Origin: Ceratopteris richardii
Taxonomy: Eukaryota; Streptophyta; Polypodiopsida; Polypodiales; Pteridaceae
Direction of reading: 5' to 3'
Length of the DNA stretch: 64,000 nucleotides
NCBI GenBank assembly: GCA_020310875.1
Contig: CM035423.1
Span: forward strand, 114,356,917-114,420,916
Shown here: in pieces, positions 11,308 to 24,815 of the stretch
How the letters are laid out: every line of letters starts with the position of its first letter
How positions within the stretch are numbered: position 1 is the stretch's first letter
Position numbers and translations under genes: made by a program
Notes under the pieces: generated by a model
Told to the model about the DNA's origin: nothing
Seen by the model: the letters and a program-made list of their open reading frames with translations, nothing else
The model's database searches: none

Positions 11308-11319
11308 CTCTCCCCCTCT
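11308..11319 (-). other. Polypurine tract of G2
   Basis: Minus-strand AGAGGGGGAGAG directly abuts the TG start of the 3' LTR. Confidence 0.85.
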
Positions 11320-11897
11320 TTGTCTCTGTCATCCCTTGACAGGCTTTACTTTTTGTCTTTCCTTTGTTGTTTGCACACATCCTTTGGTAAGTTCTGCCTA
11401 CTGGTTGGACTAGCGTTACATTTTAATGGTGCTGTTCTTGATTTTTTCTTTTACATCCTCTGGGCCTGATGCATTTGTGCTGCCTGTTCTTTTCTTTTCA
11501 TTGCCCCCAACCCTTGATCAGTTCTGCCTGTTGGTTAAACAGGTGTTCGGTTTTGATGGCCTCTTCTTAATTCTTGATTTACATCCTTTGGGCCTGATGC
11601 ATTTGTCTTTCCTAATAAGTCGGGTTGCCATGCACGCCACCAGTGGAAGGTATGAGGATGTGATCCTTCAGTCTTCGATCTAGACCTTCCAAAGATTGAG
11701 AGGTTGAAGCACCCTCTTGTGGTTTCGGAACCGCTGGATATCTTCTTGCACTTCTTCATGGATACTTTCCTGGCCCTAGTTCCTCCTTCCACCTCCGTGC
11801 TTTCCCTTGATGCATGCCCCTGCGGGGCTCTGTGCAGAGATGGGTGTTGCGCCCCTGCGGTGCTTCTTGCAGAGATATGTCTTCAGATATTACCTTT

Positions 11898-14800
11898 TTA
11901 GTGAAGCTTCTTTCGTTGTCTTCTTCTTTTCTTCTTTTTGCTTGATTCTCCCTGAACAGTGCCCCCCTCCTGAACTCTATCGTCCCCGACAGGCTTTGAA
12001 AGTCGACGGGAGTATGTTCTATATACTTTTTGCTCTGTTTCATTAAGCAGATTGGCTTCATGTATCATTAGCTGTTTCCACTGTTTAGCTTTTACTCCAT
12101 CATTAGGCGGATGTCTGTGGTCGGCGAAGAAGCTCAGTTCATATGCCACTAATCTGGCATTCAAGTTGGATGACATCTTCAAAAAGATTTCTGAATCTAT
12201 CTCAAAAAACCCTGTAAAAAAGGCTTCTTCGAACGTCTGCATGTATGTACTTGGCAAAAACATGAGTCTGGAATAATAAGCCATTATTGTAGGTCGGCTA
12301 GGCATGATGGACAGATAAAAAATGAGAATGTCTGTTCCCTGATTAATGCCAATGAAATTCAAAAATGTATATGCCGCGTATTTAAAGACCTTCAATACTG
12401 TAAGTACCATACTGAGTATTTTATTTGTCATCTTGATAGTTAAATCTGGTACTGTTGCATAACTCTGTATCCAAAATTCGATTGTCTTTACCATGTAATC
12501 TTCTGTAGGTAAATAATTATGTGGTGGACTTGGAAGTAGCGGGTAGTTTAGCCACTGTGTATTGATTACACCGGTCTTTTGCATATCCAAAAGTTTGCGT
12601 GCTTCTCTGCGACGTGGCATTGGGCAAAAAGAAGGGTTTACCTGTAGTAAATATGGTGCTGCTTGCCAATGCACCCGTAGTGTAGGATTTTTCTCCAAAA
12701 AATTCCTTCTCCAAACAGGTTGTGCAGCTTCAAATTCTTCTTGAGTGTAAGCGAATGTGTCATGTTTGAAGTTTAGCTGCTCATCTGGATTTTTCTGTGT
12801 AATCTTCTTTATATATTGTCTTGTTTTCTCTTTCATCAATCCGTAGGGAATGTTGAAAGGCTTCATAATCATGTCCAAGTCTTTACCCTTGATCTTTGCT
12901 TCCTTCATGACTTTGATGACTTCATTTTCAAAATTTTCTGTCAACCGGGACACCAATAGTGCCCGTTCCTTCTGACCTATTTCTGCAGTGTACGACATTG
13001 GATGATCATCATGTATGTCCGCCATCTGCTCGTGTATTCGAGAATTATAAATCGGGGGAGATAGAGGACGTACCTCTACCTTGTCAGTAGGATTCTCTTT
13101 TGTTGGCTCTACTGGTGTCCCGATTGGTGCTTTCTACTTTATTTGAATCTCTAATTGTGCTATACGTTCAGTCTTCTCTTTATTTTCTTGCATGGCTACT
13201 CTCAGTGCTTCTTTGGTTGCCAGCAACTCATTGCCAATTTCTGCTACGTGATCCATATTTTCACTGTAGCTGGCTGCAAGTTTTCCATGGGCTGTATTCA
13301 ACTACTTTTTTAGCTCATTTGTTTCTTAAATGTACTTACGTTCCCATTCTTCTCTCAATTCTTGCTCTTGTTTTAGCAATTCTGCATATTTCTTGATTTG
13401 AACTTCTAATTCTCCCTGATCAAGATCCGTTGTCTCTTGTTTTTCGATGGGTTGATCATATAGCAATGACTTCATCAGTTCTTTATTTCTATTTCGTAAA
13501 GTGTCATTCTCCTACATGTATACCTTCAGTTGTGTTTCAAGCAGGTGACTTCTAGCTTTTATTCACTCTTTGTGGGCCTCACTGGCTTCATGTAATCTTT
13601 GTAAGTGCATTAGTTGTGCCTGGAGTTGACAATGTTGGGTCATCAATGTGTCACATTGTGTTTTTACCTCAAGTAACTCCGTTCCTTTGACATCAATCTC
13701 TTTTTGTGCCTGGATTAGTTGTGCAGATAGTTGTTCACTCATAATTTGGAACTGATTCTTTTCCCTCATGGCTTTGTCGTAGTCTGCATCTGTATCCATC
13801 ATTTGTTGTTGTGTATCCATGGCCGTTTGTATCATCTGCTTGACCACAGGCTTTAATTATGTGACATCCACATTTAACCATGTTTTAGGAATACTCGGTT
13901 CTGCTCCTGTTGTCACATCTTTTCCTTGTGCTACGTGTAATGTAGTGGCATGGGGCTGCCTAATGTGGAGTTGTATCCTTGGCTCAGCCTCCATGTGGTT
14001 GATTTCGCCTTGAGGAGTGTCCTCTGGTACTTCAATTACAATTTGTACTTCATTTTTGCGTAGGTCTGACTCTGTGTTTACTGGAGTTTGCATTTCTTCC
14101 TTGATAGGTTGCATTACTTCTTTATTCGATATGGTAGCTTCTTTGATACTAATTTTTGTTGTATCATTCAATTGAATGACATGATCTGGTTCCTTTGGTT
14201 CTTCTACATTCTTTGCTTGTTTCTGTTCGTTATCTGGCATGACTTCAACTTGATTGATCTCTATCCAATCTTCATTGTGTGTTTCTGTTTGCATATCTGT
14301 ATCCAGGGTGTCCATCTCACAGCTTGATTCTTCATTAGAGCTTGATTCCTCCAATCCTATTTCTTTGTATCTGGAAGGTACTTGACAAGTTGCTTTATCC
14401 TTCTGTTTCTTTTCCTGGCTCGCTTGTTTGTAATGGTGACCTTGAATATTCAAATTTATCTGCCCCCGCATATACTTATGCGTTTCTTCTAGGGACGCAG
14501 AGAGGTCTCTTTTCGTAATTGGTTGTTGATTTCCAGGAATCTTTGGTAAGGTGTGTGTCCTCTTCGAAGTGGGTGTCTCCTGAGCTTCTTCCTCTCTTAA
14601 GCATTTAGTTCCTTTCATAGGTGTCCTTGAACTCGTTCCTACTTCTTCAACAGCAATGACTGTTTTCTTTTTCTTTGGGACTGTAGCTGACTTGGAATAT
14701 TTGGCTAGCCCTTCTGAGGTTGGCATCTCACGCAAGCAGTGTTTCATTTCAAGTGCCTCATATATAAGTAAGGTCAAAGCTGAACTGCCATTGAGAAAAT

Positions 14801-15488
14801 TTTTCTGACCCCACTTCTTCTTGGCTTCAAATAGACGTTCTTGAACATATGGAGTCATATTTACCTTATTACCGACTTGCCTCATCGCATGTGAAAGCAG
14901 TTGTACAACAATCTTTTGAGGTGCTGTGTATCTATGCATACTAGGAAAACAAAAGTGCTGATGCACCAAGCGGACAGCATCTTCAATATCCGTTCTATTG
15001 ATATCCAAAAAGGATCTCTTTTTTGGATCATGACATTCCTCCTTGACATTGGTGATTCCTTCTTGATTCCATCCGAAAGCTTTGTTGATTAACTCATGAG
15101 TGAATTGAATGGTTTTCCAGGTACCCACTTTGTCCAGTACTTTAGCTTCAGGAACTGATATCTTATTTGCTGCAGGCTGAAGGGTGTTCATCACTTGCGT
15201 GCATCTTTGAAAATCTAGCAAATAAATAGGCAGTTTGAGAAATGCCTCAATTCCTGCTTGTGTCCAAACATCCACCATGCGAGGTAATCCTTGTATGATA
15301 GTCTTGAAGTCATGCGACATAATAGGGAAGTAGTGATCCCTATCCATAATCTTGATGGCCGCCATGAAAATGAGGTCCGACACCGGTTGGTCATCCAGAA
15401 ACCAATGGCCTCTTGCTTTTGTTATAGATTCTAATGGAAGAAGCTGAACCTCTTCCTCTTGAGTCGCTTCGGAATTAGTGGATGCCAT
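11898..15488 (-). pseudogene. G2 second ORF (post-pol), about 1,196 codons with six stops
   Basis: A single frame runs from ATG 15488 to the stop at 11898, interrupted only by stops at 13857, 13563, 13512, 13326, 13302 and 13134. The N-terminal domain (to about residue 280) shares HWF, WTQAGIEAF, HFCFP and LNGSSALTLLIYEAL-like motifs with G1. The middle is acidic and low-complexity. Residues about 545-780 form a Gln/Glu/Leu-rich coiled coil. The C-terminal domain has WLNYP, PRRR and SEIF motifs shared with G1. No signal peptide or clear membrane anchor is seen. Function unknown. Confidence 0.8.
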
Positions 15489-15660
15489 ATGCACTCAATA
15501 TAGAGTATGAATTAGTGGCCATATAGTATAAGAAATCCTCCTTCATTTTTCCTTCATAAGATTGACATTGCTCCGAGTGAATGGTGTCGTCCCTTCCCGT
15601 GGGTGTGAGAAAGGTAATACTTGGGATTTTTCATATTTTTAGGTATTTTTATGTTTTTGT

Positions 15661-15682
15661 CTGAAAGAAAAACAAAAAAGTG
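15661..15682 (-). promoter_or_regulatory. Candidate 3' splice site before G2 second ORF
   Basis: Minus-strand CTTTTTTGTTTTTCTTTCAG is a strong polypyrimidine tract and acceptor, with a branch-like TTACTAA about 45 bases upstream. It lies about 170 bases before the second ORF. Spliced to the leader ATG it would meet a stop after three codons, so in this decayed copy the ORF's own ATG at 15488 would be needed. Confidence 0.5.
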
Positions 15683-15998
15683 AGTTCATAGCCGAAGCGA
15701 TTATTAATTTTTTAGTAATTTTCTTTAAATTATGTACAAGTACTCTCCTATTTCCCAAGAGGAAAATGTGCTATCATGCATACTTTGGATTCTGGTAACT
15801 CTAAATGCGTGCAACTTGAATTATTTGGCAGATGTATACAGCTTGCTTTGTCTTTGGGCATCCAAATCTACTTTATTTTGTTGGGAGAAATTGTGTTCCG
15901 AACCCTCCTGGTGATTGTGATGCTTCTCATTTGGTGCTTCTTCTTTGTCTGCTTTTTGAATCTTGGAATGACAAGTGAATTGAATGTAGACTCCAGCT

Positions 15999-17483
15999 CT
16001 ACCCTGTAGCAGTTCCTCTTTGGTTGTCTTGTCTCACGCCATCCCGATTCTCTTTATGCAGTGGTTCCTCCTTTCTGGTGATTGCCCTTTGAGTACATGA
16101 CTTGGGAATCCATATTTGAGTTCGGTCCGACTGGGCGGCTATCATTTTTTTTGGAACCCATATTCTAGCAATTTGTTGGGGACGTCGGTGTCCAAAGTAG
16201 TTTCTCTCCTTTTTCAATGGATTGTTCTGATGTTGCTGATGTTTCTGTTGTAGAAGATATGTAGCTACCTGATCCTTCCTTATCCAGGCTTGTCGAGTGT
16301 AAGGAATGGGGTATGTTCGAATTGGTGCAGACTTGGGATTATTCAGAGAACTAGTCTCTCTTGTGCATGGTTCTTTGCTAAGGCTGTTTTCAGATAGAAT
16401 GACACTCTTGTGACTTGCTAGATTAGAAGGTGGTATGCAAGCTGAATTCGGTGTGTCTTCCCATGAAGTACTAGTTGAAGGGTTATCCATAGTGCTAGTG
16501 AACATACATGCATCATTGTGTTCATTTGAGTGGGTTTTTGGTTCTAAGCTTGCGGCTTTGATTGGTTGTTCGTCTAGCATGCTGAATACTTCACGATGTC
16601 CTATCTTAGCTGAGATGTATCCTAAGGCCAATTGAATAGTCACCTCATGTTCGTATATCCAGTCTTGATCTAACACCAGCTCTTCCAATAAATCCTGGTC
16701 ATGACATACTAAATTTGCTGTTTCCTTTGCAGAGAAATGTCCTCCTACAGCTCCTGTATGTGTCGTCTCTAAAACAGCAAGATACTCATCTTCATGAATG
16801 CACATTCACAAATGATTATCTCTTCCTCGTTTGAAGAGTTGTTTTCCAATAAGAGCATAGTCCTTACTTTGTTCTACCAGTGCTCGTTTTCTTGCTAGAG
16901 TGGCTCCTTCTGGGTACTCTTGGGTCTTTAAGAACTTCACCAGAGGCATGCTCCATTTTGGTGCTATAGTGGAGTAGCATAGAGTGGAGTTCTCTTCTGG
17001 ATTACGTTCTTGACAGGTTGGGCAGGCTGATACATAGTTATGCGCATCTCTCTGCATGGTTGGCCAATATATGCCCAATCTTCTTAGTGTTTGCCATGTT
17101 CTGTTCGCATTTAGATGAGTTTTCCATTGATTTACATGTGCTTTCTGAAGCCACATTTCCTGTTCCTCTTCTTCTACACATCTCATGAGTAATCCATTTG
17201 AGTCTTGGTGATACAAGCTTCCAGCGATGATATGAAGGTTTTTAGTCTTCCATAGGTCTTGAGTTCGGTTTGGTGTGATCCCATCTTTAGGTCCATGAGT
17301 GAGTATAGGGATCAACTTTTCTGCCCATTGGGGACATACTTCGAGATTAAAAAGGTACGTATCTGGCAGATCATCGGGTACTCCTATGGGTGGCTCCCCA
17401 TGTGTCATCCTTGATAAGTGATCTGCTCTTATGTGGGTATTCCCTTTCTTTACTACTACCTCAAAATCAAATTCCATCAACAA
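15999..17483 (-). pseudogene. G2 integrase N-terminal modules fused to protease-2 tail
   Basis: A first H2C2-type module (HVNQWKTH ... CPTC) is followed by about 85 residues and a second module that starts HTGAVGGH. At about 16712 the second module stops and passes in frame into CHDQDLLEELVLDQDWIYEH, which corresponds to the end of the second retropepsin domain of G1. About 1.5 kb relative to G1 is deleted: the DDE core, the integrase C-terminus and most of protease 2. The tail keeps two IWVPK motifs (ARIWVPKK and TQIWVPKS). Confidence 0.85.
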
Positions 17484-19424
17484 TAAAAACCATCACACTA
17501 GTCGTCCTGTATTACAAGGCTTATTGACTAAGTACAATAGGGCCTGATGATCAATGAAGAATTTGAATTTGTTTGCCAAAGGGTAATGTCAGAATTTGCC
17601 ATCCCTAGGCCTTCTCTCTCAGTTGTGGTATAATTGCGCTCCGCTTGATTTAATTGTCTACTAGCATAAGCTATAGGGTGGTCTAATTTTCTTGTATCTG
17701 TCAGTTGAGCTAAGATGCAACCAATGGCAAACTTGGATGCATCCACGTGAATGTGAAATGGTTTGTTCCAATTAGGTACTTGAAGGATTGGTGCTAAACT
17801 CAATCGACTCTTTAATTCATTAAAGGCTTTTTCACATTCTTCAGTCTAGTTAAACTGCGTCAATAATGCATAAAGAGGTCTAGCAATTATGGCATACATA
17901 TGTATAAACCTTCGGTAGTATCCACAATGTCCCATAAATGCTTGTACTTCTTTAGCAGTCTTTGGTCTTGGCAAATCCAGAATTACTTTGATTTTGTCTT
18001 CATCAGTTGAGATTCCATTCTTAGAGACAATATGTCCTAATATCTTTCCTTGTCGAACCATGAAGACACATTTTTCTGGGTTGAGGCATACTCTATATTG
18101 TCGACATTTGGCAAAGATCTTTTCTAGTTCAGGGACATGCTCTGATCGTATAGCTGAATAAGTACATAAATCATCCACGTATACCTCCATACTCTTTCTC
18201 AGGAACTCTTTGAATACATGGCACATCAATCTTTGGAAGGTGGCTGGGGCATTGGTAAGGCCGAAAGGCATAACCCTAAAGGTGTATACTCCCCATTTAG
18301 TTGCAAAGGCTGTTTTATGCTGGTCCTCAAGAGCAATGGCTACCTGATTATAGCCTGAAAAGCCGTCCAAAAAACTATACACTTCCTTCCCTGCCACTCT
18401 CTCCAAAAGGTGATCTGTGATGGGTAATGGGTAACTGTCTCTTATGGTGGCGGCATTCACCTTTTTCATATTAATGCATACCCTTAACTTCCCATTCTTT
18501 TTCGGTACAACCACCAAAGGTGATACCCATTCCGTGTGTTCAATCTCATATATAAATCCAGCATCTAACAACTTATCTATCTCTTCCTTTATCTTTGCTG
18601 AGTACACATCATTGTATGTACGGTCTTTGTTTAGAAGGTTTGGCTTCGGATGTCATAAGGATTCTATGAGCACATATAGATGGATCTACTCCTTTCAAGT
18701 CCTTATAGGTCTAGGCAAAGACATCCCGGTATTCCCTTATGAGGCGTATTAACTCTTGTTCTTCCTCCATTGAGACATCCTGTCCTATGAAAGTACATCG
18801 CTCCTCTCCTTCTTCTAACGTTACTACTATCTTCTTGGTTTGCTCTTTGTTGTCATATGCTATTTCCAGCTGTGCTTCTCATTTTGGCATTTGAATAGCA
18901 ATTCTTCTCTCTTCTACTTCATATTTTTTGAAGTGGGCGGGCACTTCAAATTGGTCTTGAGGCTTGTTTTCTTCATCATTTTTTGCTTTTTCTAATCCAA
19001 GCTCCTCTTCCTGTGTTGGTTCTTGATTTATTTCATTAGCTATGACACTTATTTCTTGAGTTTCATTTTCTGTTTCCATGTGTTCTTGCTCCATTTCAAT
19101 GCTCTCATAGTCTTCCTTCCATTCCTTTTCTATGATTTCTCCTTCTTTAGCCTCCTGAAGGACTACCACATATAGACTAAGGTCATATCCTTCCTCATCA
19201 ATGCATTCATTCATGGTTACCACTTCTTCGTTTACACACACATCGAGAGTAGCTAAAATCTCCATCCAACCATGAGGTTCAAATTCTTCATCTAAGAATA
19301 TTTGAGGCATGTAGGCTGGATCTTGTACAGATCTAGCGATTCCTTGCTTTTGCTGCCATCCTTTTCTCCTATCTTCCTCCTTTTTCGCAGTTTGGCATAT
19401 CCATAGATGAGTGTCTTCATTCAT
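17480..19424 (-). pseudogene. G2 linker, reverse transcriptase and RNase H
   Basis: The linker (19424-18879) has EDTHLWICQ and DEEFEPHGW, shared with G1, then acidic sequence. RT is open from 18607 to 17846 with KNGKLRVCINMKKVNA, SFLDGFSGYNQV and intact YVDDL. RNase H follows with FHIHVDASKFAIGCILAQ and TTEREGLGMA, then LRAD-like IRADHLSRM. Breaks lie near 18880, 18610, 17846 and 17500-17590. Apart from these it is well preserved. Confidence 0.88.
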
Positions 19425-19484
19425 CCATGATTGATCACTTGAACATATACTATGAATCGACTGATTATCTTCCTCCTTATGAAT

Positions 19485-19969
19485 CTAATTCCATTGTAAG
19501 GGGGGAACATCTTGATATGTATACGTGTGGAGATTTATTCTCATGGTGGCTCCTTCATGCTGTAAATATACTGCGTCTTTTCCCCAATCTTGCACCACCT
19601 TTAATTGTCTCATGAAAGGTCTTCCAAGCATCATTTCATAATTGCTAGGCCTTTCAAATTGACAAATCGCTAAAGTGTGCTCGAACTCAACTCCGCAAGT
19701 GGTAAAAACTACTCGTTCCAATAATCCCAAGGGTCGCTCAGTGTGTCCATCTGCCATTTGTATCTTCATGCGTGTTGGTCTTAAATCTGGTTTCCCCATT
19801 TCTCCCAGATTTCTTTAGTAGCAATTCCTACTCTAGCTCCAGAATCTAAGATGGCTTTAGTAGTGTAACCTCTATAGGTAATTGGAAGGCAAGTATTTCC
19901 TTCATCTCCCTCACTAAAATCTCCAAACTTATCGACTAGGATTTTTACTGTGTTTACTTCATCAAGCAT
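19485..19969 (-). pseudogene. G2 protease 1 (retropepsin)
   Basis: Aspartic protease that would process the polyprotein. ILDSGARVGIAT carries the catalytic DSG, followed by ADGHTERPLGLLE and ILGRP-like MMLGRPFMRQL as flap and C-terminal elements. A one-base frameshift near 19785-19800 separates the catalytic Asp from the rest, so this copy is inactive. Confidence 0.85.
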
Positions 19970-19984
19970 CTCCTTCTCTTCCGC

Positions 19985-21873
19985 CTAGATCTCCAATTGA
20001 CTGGTTAATTTCTCCTTCAAATGTGGTTTGATCTTCAAAAGTTCTTCTAATGTTAAGGTACAAGGGACTTTTACTTTTTTGAGATGTTGTATGATGTCCG
20101 ATGTTTGGACTGATGGGTTAGGTTCTTTTTTCCTTATTGAGGGAATGCAATACATTTCTGAATTATGTTCGTACTCTCCTGTGTAATTTGGCAAAACCTT
20201 TACACTATCATTTTCTTCGTTACTTGGATCAATTGGTATTATTTCTTCTGAATTCAGTTCAGGTATGGAGTCTTCAATTTCACCTTCTACTTCTAGCTCC
20301 TCGAAGGGTGGTTCTATTCCTTCCACTTTTTTCCATCGGTCTTCTTGGACTCTTGCCCACAAGTCTTTAGGCCATTCCCCTTCTACTTCGGGAACAACGG
20401 ATCCATCCCTTTTATCCTCACAATAATTTCCATTAGGTGTCTTACCTGCTTCGGGTTTCTCTTGATCATTAGCAATGACATACTCTTGGAATTCTTTTTC
20501 AAGAATTCGTGAGTTGGGTAATTGAAGAACAGGCTTTTCTAAGGTCTGCTGAGCCACTTCGATTAATTTTTTGCATATCTCCAACCTTTCTTTCTCTAGG
20601 TCACCTCTTGGATATTCTCTTTCATGTTGTTCAATGGTAGGTCCTGCTCTTATTCGTGCTTTGTACGCCTGAATCCACATGGCTAATTCTTCAGGCATGG
20701 GATCTGCTAAAACTGATCCTACCTCTTCTTTTTTATACTTTTCATTTTTATTTTCTTCTTCAAATTTCTGTTCCTCTTTTGGATTTTGTTCGCTCTTATC
20801 ATTTTCCTTCTTTTGTAGTAACTTCTTTTCCTTTATCCTATCTCTACGGTTCTTCCATCTTTGTGTTCGTTTGCTTACAACACTCGAGTCTTCAACTATC
20901 TGAGGTGTGGGTATGTTCATTTCTCTGTCACCTTGATCATTCTCCTCAGTTTTGTCTGGGGTTTCTCTCGCTTTGGCTCCAATTATTGCTTTCAATGGTA
21001 CAGTATACTCCTTATCGCTTCCTGATGATTCTATCACTTCTATCACGTTAATCTGCACATTAGAGTTAACTTTGTTGGGGTTCTTAGGGCAATCTCTGAA
21101 AAGGTGTTCTTTACCACAATCACTACAGTATCCTTCCCAGACTCGCTGTGGTGGTGGTGGGTTTGGTAGTGTACATTCTCTAATGTAATGATCACCTCCG
21201 CATCTATAACATGGTCCTCTAGGTACAAGTGGTCTGTTCATAGGTCGGGGGGGTATGGATGCTCTAGGGGCTGTGTACATCAATGACACATAGTCCTGCT
21301 CATATCCGTAGGAACTATCTGGCACTTCCATGCCATAGGCATATGGTTTTGTCCATATTCTATCATAGAGCTCTCAAAACTGGGATAGTTTCCTTGACTA
21401 TGGTCATAAGATGAGTCATATGGTTCATTGCTAGGCAATGGTGTGGCTGGGACTATCGCTCTCTCTAGATTTTCTTCAGGTTGAGCTATTTTCACGGGGA
21501 CAACATTCTGAGGATGGGGTGGTTGTTGTCCTAACACCGGTTGTGGTTGAGTGTATCCTTGATACACATATGGTCGGGGTACAGGTGCCTTCTGCTGATA
21601 TGTGGGATACCTAAAGGCTTCACCTCCTTGTTCTCTTTGAGGGTATCCATAAGGTCTCATAGCAGGTTGTGTTGGTCTTGATTGCCTATTGTAGGGACAA
21701 TTTTCTGCACTGTGATTTGTGTATTTTTGTTCTATGCTGCAATATTGTAGAGGGCCTGGCACGGGTGGTCTATTGTAAGCATAGGCAGGTGGTGGGACTA
21801 TTCCCCTAGTGCACAAATGAGATGGATGGTCTCCTCCACAATGCATACATCTTCTAAGCATGGGCACTCTCAT
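19985..21873 (-). pseudogene. G2 nucleocapsid zinc knuckles and pre-protease region
   Basis: Three knuckles of spacing CX2CX3HX4C are visible: CMHCGGDHPSHLC, CYRCGGDHYIREC and CSDCGKEHLFRDC. Between the first two lie a His/Cys-containing segment (YTNHSAENCPYN) and a Pro/Gln-rich stretch. A frameshift near 21300 separates the first knuckle from the other two. The C-terminal half is highly charged (Lys/Glu-rich, probably helical) and holds VGSVLADPMPEE, which G1 shares as GSVLADPTPED. It likely binds genomic RNA. Confidence 0.8.
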
Positions 21874-21894
21874 TGGGTTGTTGGGGTAGTTCCT

Positions 21895-23603
21895 CTATCC
21901 TTGGACGTTCAACTTCTTTGCTACTAGGTCGGCTATTTCCTCAACATTGTTCTTAGGGTTCGATGTGCTGCTTGCTGATTCTTCACTCTTCATACTACCT
22001 TGAGGTATTTTCAGATCCTCCGCTAGATTGTCCTCTAGGTCAATACATTCTTTCATGCATTCTTGCAAGGTTTGAACTCTCTTCACATACACCAGAGATC
22101 TTAATGATCCATTCAATAATCCTTCCAAAAATAATGACACCATTTTGTTTTGGGTGGGTCTCTCTTCCACTGGGCATCTATCCACATACTGCTTGAATCT
22201 TCTTGCTGCCAATCTCACTGATTCCGTAGGGGCTTGCTTAAAGCTATGAATCAACGATGACGAGTTGTTTTTAATTCCACACTTAGTGAATTCTTCAATC
22301 ATTTCTTGATAGACTTATTCCATGTTCTGAAAATCATTTGGATCTAATGGCTGGAACCAAGCTAAAGCTGTGTCCGTCAAAGTTAGACCGAAAGATTCAT
22401 ATTGGATCAAAAAATCTTCTACTTGTTCGGCTCTGATTACTTGCTTGAATTCAGCTATATGATTGAAGGTTCACTTGAGCCATCATAGTGATTTCTCATG
22501 CATTTGGCCACTTGAATTGGCCTTAATTTTCTTCCTCCTTCAGGCCGTCTAGGCATTACAGGGAAAACTGGTATTCCTATGGGGATACCTGGTCCTCTTG
22601 CTACAGGTGGTCTAACTGGGGTAGGAATTCCATTCCATGGGTCAACAGGTGGCTAGGGCCAATAGTTAGGGTTATTTGCAGGCATAGCAAACTGCACATG
22701 TGGTCTAACCGGGATTTGAGTTTGTTGTGTTTGTCCTGACTGTTGAAATGAGTTATTCTGAGAGGTTCCATGTGGGTTTTGTGAAGTAGTGGCTTGATCC
22801 CTTGAGGGAAACACTGGAATGTTATGGTATTTCAACCCGGCTCTCTCTGAATCTGTTAGGAGCCAATACCTTCTCTGGTTTTTGTCCAAATATGTGATAA
22901 TTGTGGGAAAGTCAGGATCTTGTAACTCATAGACAGTAACTGGATTAGGGGCTGCTTCCCATATTGAAGAATGGGATCTAAGGAGGTGCTCCATTCCATT
23001 AATCAAATACACATCCATTAAGGAGTCATCCTGGGGAATCAGGTATCCTCTCCAACCCCTAACAACAGTAGATCTCCCTCTAGGTGTGGTTACTAGCTCT
23101 TCATTTCCCTCACCATTAGGGTTATGAGTATTGTTTTCTTCCCCAAGTTCATTAATGTTTTTAGGATGTTTGGTAACCACATACTGGATGTCCCTTTTAT
23201 CCATATAAACTCCTCTTGAATACTTGATTGCTGGCCTAGGCACTATGTAAGCCTCCGAAGCTTTCTTCAGTTTGGCCACTGATCGGTTTAGCCCATCTAA
23301 GTAGATAGGTATATCATTTTGGTTGGTGTTCACATATTCCAAAGATGTCCTATATTCTCCCTTAATAATTGACATCATGCCACTCATTGGTACAGTGTTT
23401 TGCATGTCCTCTGAAGCCATAGGAATTTCTTCTTCTAACTCACTAGAGGTTTCAGAATAATGTGAATGGCTACTTGGCTCGGCTACACTACCTACGGAAG
23501 AGATTACACTTCTTCGGCTTCCTAGGGTTCTCCCACATCTTAGGTTCATCCACTTTAAAGTTCTATTTAACCTTGCCAACCCCCAACTTCTAGAGTTCTT
23601 CAC
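21895..23603 (-). pseudogene. gag: G2 gag, N-terminal and capsid region
   Basis: Gag of G2. The first block (23603-22653) has motifs shared with G1, including TSLEYVNTNQND, GVYMDKRDIQYVVTKHP and TTPRGRS. A stop at 22653 and a frameshift near 22465 follow. The minus strand at about 22440-22300 then reads LTLTDTALAWFQPLDPNDF, the core motif of the retrotrans_gag family, with one stop, followed by KNNSSSLIHSFKQAP. G1 lacks the roughly 236 codons between the DVYLIN motif and EEFTKCG, including this core. Confidence 0.8.
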
Positions 23604-23654
23604 TCAAGGTCAGAATCCTAGAAAAAATGTGGCTGGAAAAGGACTGACCATGAA

Positions 23655-24190
23655 CTCTCAAGTCACGATACTTGACCCAAAAAGAACACGATACTCGATC
23701 CTTGAACAAAATGATACACGATGTTTACCAAAAACGATACACGATACCTCAAACCCACGATACTCGATACTTGCATGAACACGATACATGATAGTTAGAC
23801 AACACGATACTCGATACTCCAAAAACTCGATACTTGATACTTGGAAGTTACACGACACACGATACTTGGATAAGACGATACACGATACTTGAGCAAATGC
23901 GATACTCGATACTTCAGAAGTATCGCGATCAGAAGTTACACGATACACGATACTTGGTGAAGTATCGTGAGCGGTCAAAAATGATACACGATCTCTGTGA
24001 AGTATCACGATCGGTCAAAAACGATACACGATCTCTGTGAAGTATCGCGATCGCTGAAAAACGATACACGATACTTGAGCAAATGCGATACTCGATACTT
24101 CAGAAGTATCACGATCAGAAGTTACACGATACATGATACTTGGGAAGTATCACGATACTCAACTACAGGAGATCACGATACTTGTTAGGT
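23655..24190 (-). repeat. Short tandem-repeat array in G2 leader
   Basis: Irregular repeats built on the plus-strand words ACGATAC, CACGATAC and TCGATACTT, with units of roughly 15-20 bp interleaved with other sequence. It occupies the 5' untranslated leader between primer-binding site and gag. G1 and G1b carry analogous but differently worded CG-rich arrays in the same place. Further isolated copies occur near 24350 and 24510. Confidence 0.8.
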
Positions 24191-24815
24191 ATCGCGATAC
24201 TCGACTGCGGGAGAACACGATACTTGACCCTTTTTCAAATTTTTGCAGGAGTTTTTTTGGATTTTGAATGTAGACAAATGTTTTCCAGGTTCATCTACCC
24301 TCTCCTCACTCTCTGTATCACCCAACATACACCTTCTACCCCCTGTAAGACCCTCACGATACCTGTCGCAGATCATTTTTTTCTGAAATGCTGAATGTAG
24401 GTGGCAAGAATGAGTGAATGATGAGTATGCTCACCTTTGTTACTCTCTCTCAACCCTTCCACAACTCTACCAGCTCTGCGCAGCTCAAACAACCCGGAAT
24501 TCGCTCACGATACTCGACAGTACTCTTCCACGATACTTGTTCACCAGACAAGTGACTCACAAAATGACAATTTTTAGCTTTTATACTTTTGAATTTTCCT
24601 ACTCACTAAAAAAAATCAACTAGACAAAGACTGAAAGCTACTCTAATTACTTGACCTACTCCCTTACTCCTCCTACTCTACTCACTCCACTCACTTTCCT
24701 AGACTAATAACTCACTACACATACTCCAAGAGTGAGAAGTAGTAAGTGCGGCTGAAAGTGACTTACCAAAGAAGAGAAAATCACTACTCCTCCTCTCACT
24801 TCAATGCAAAAAGCT

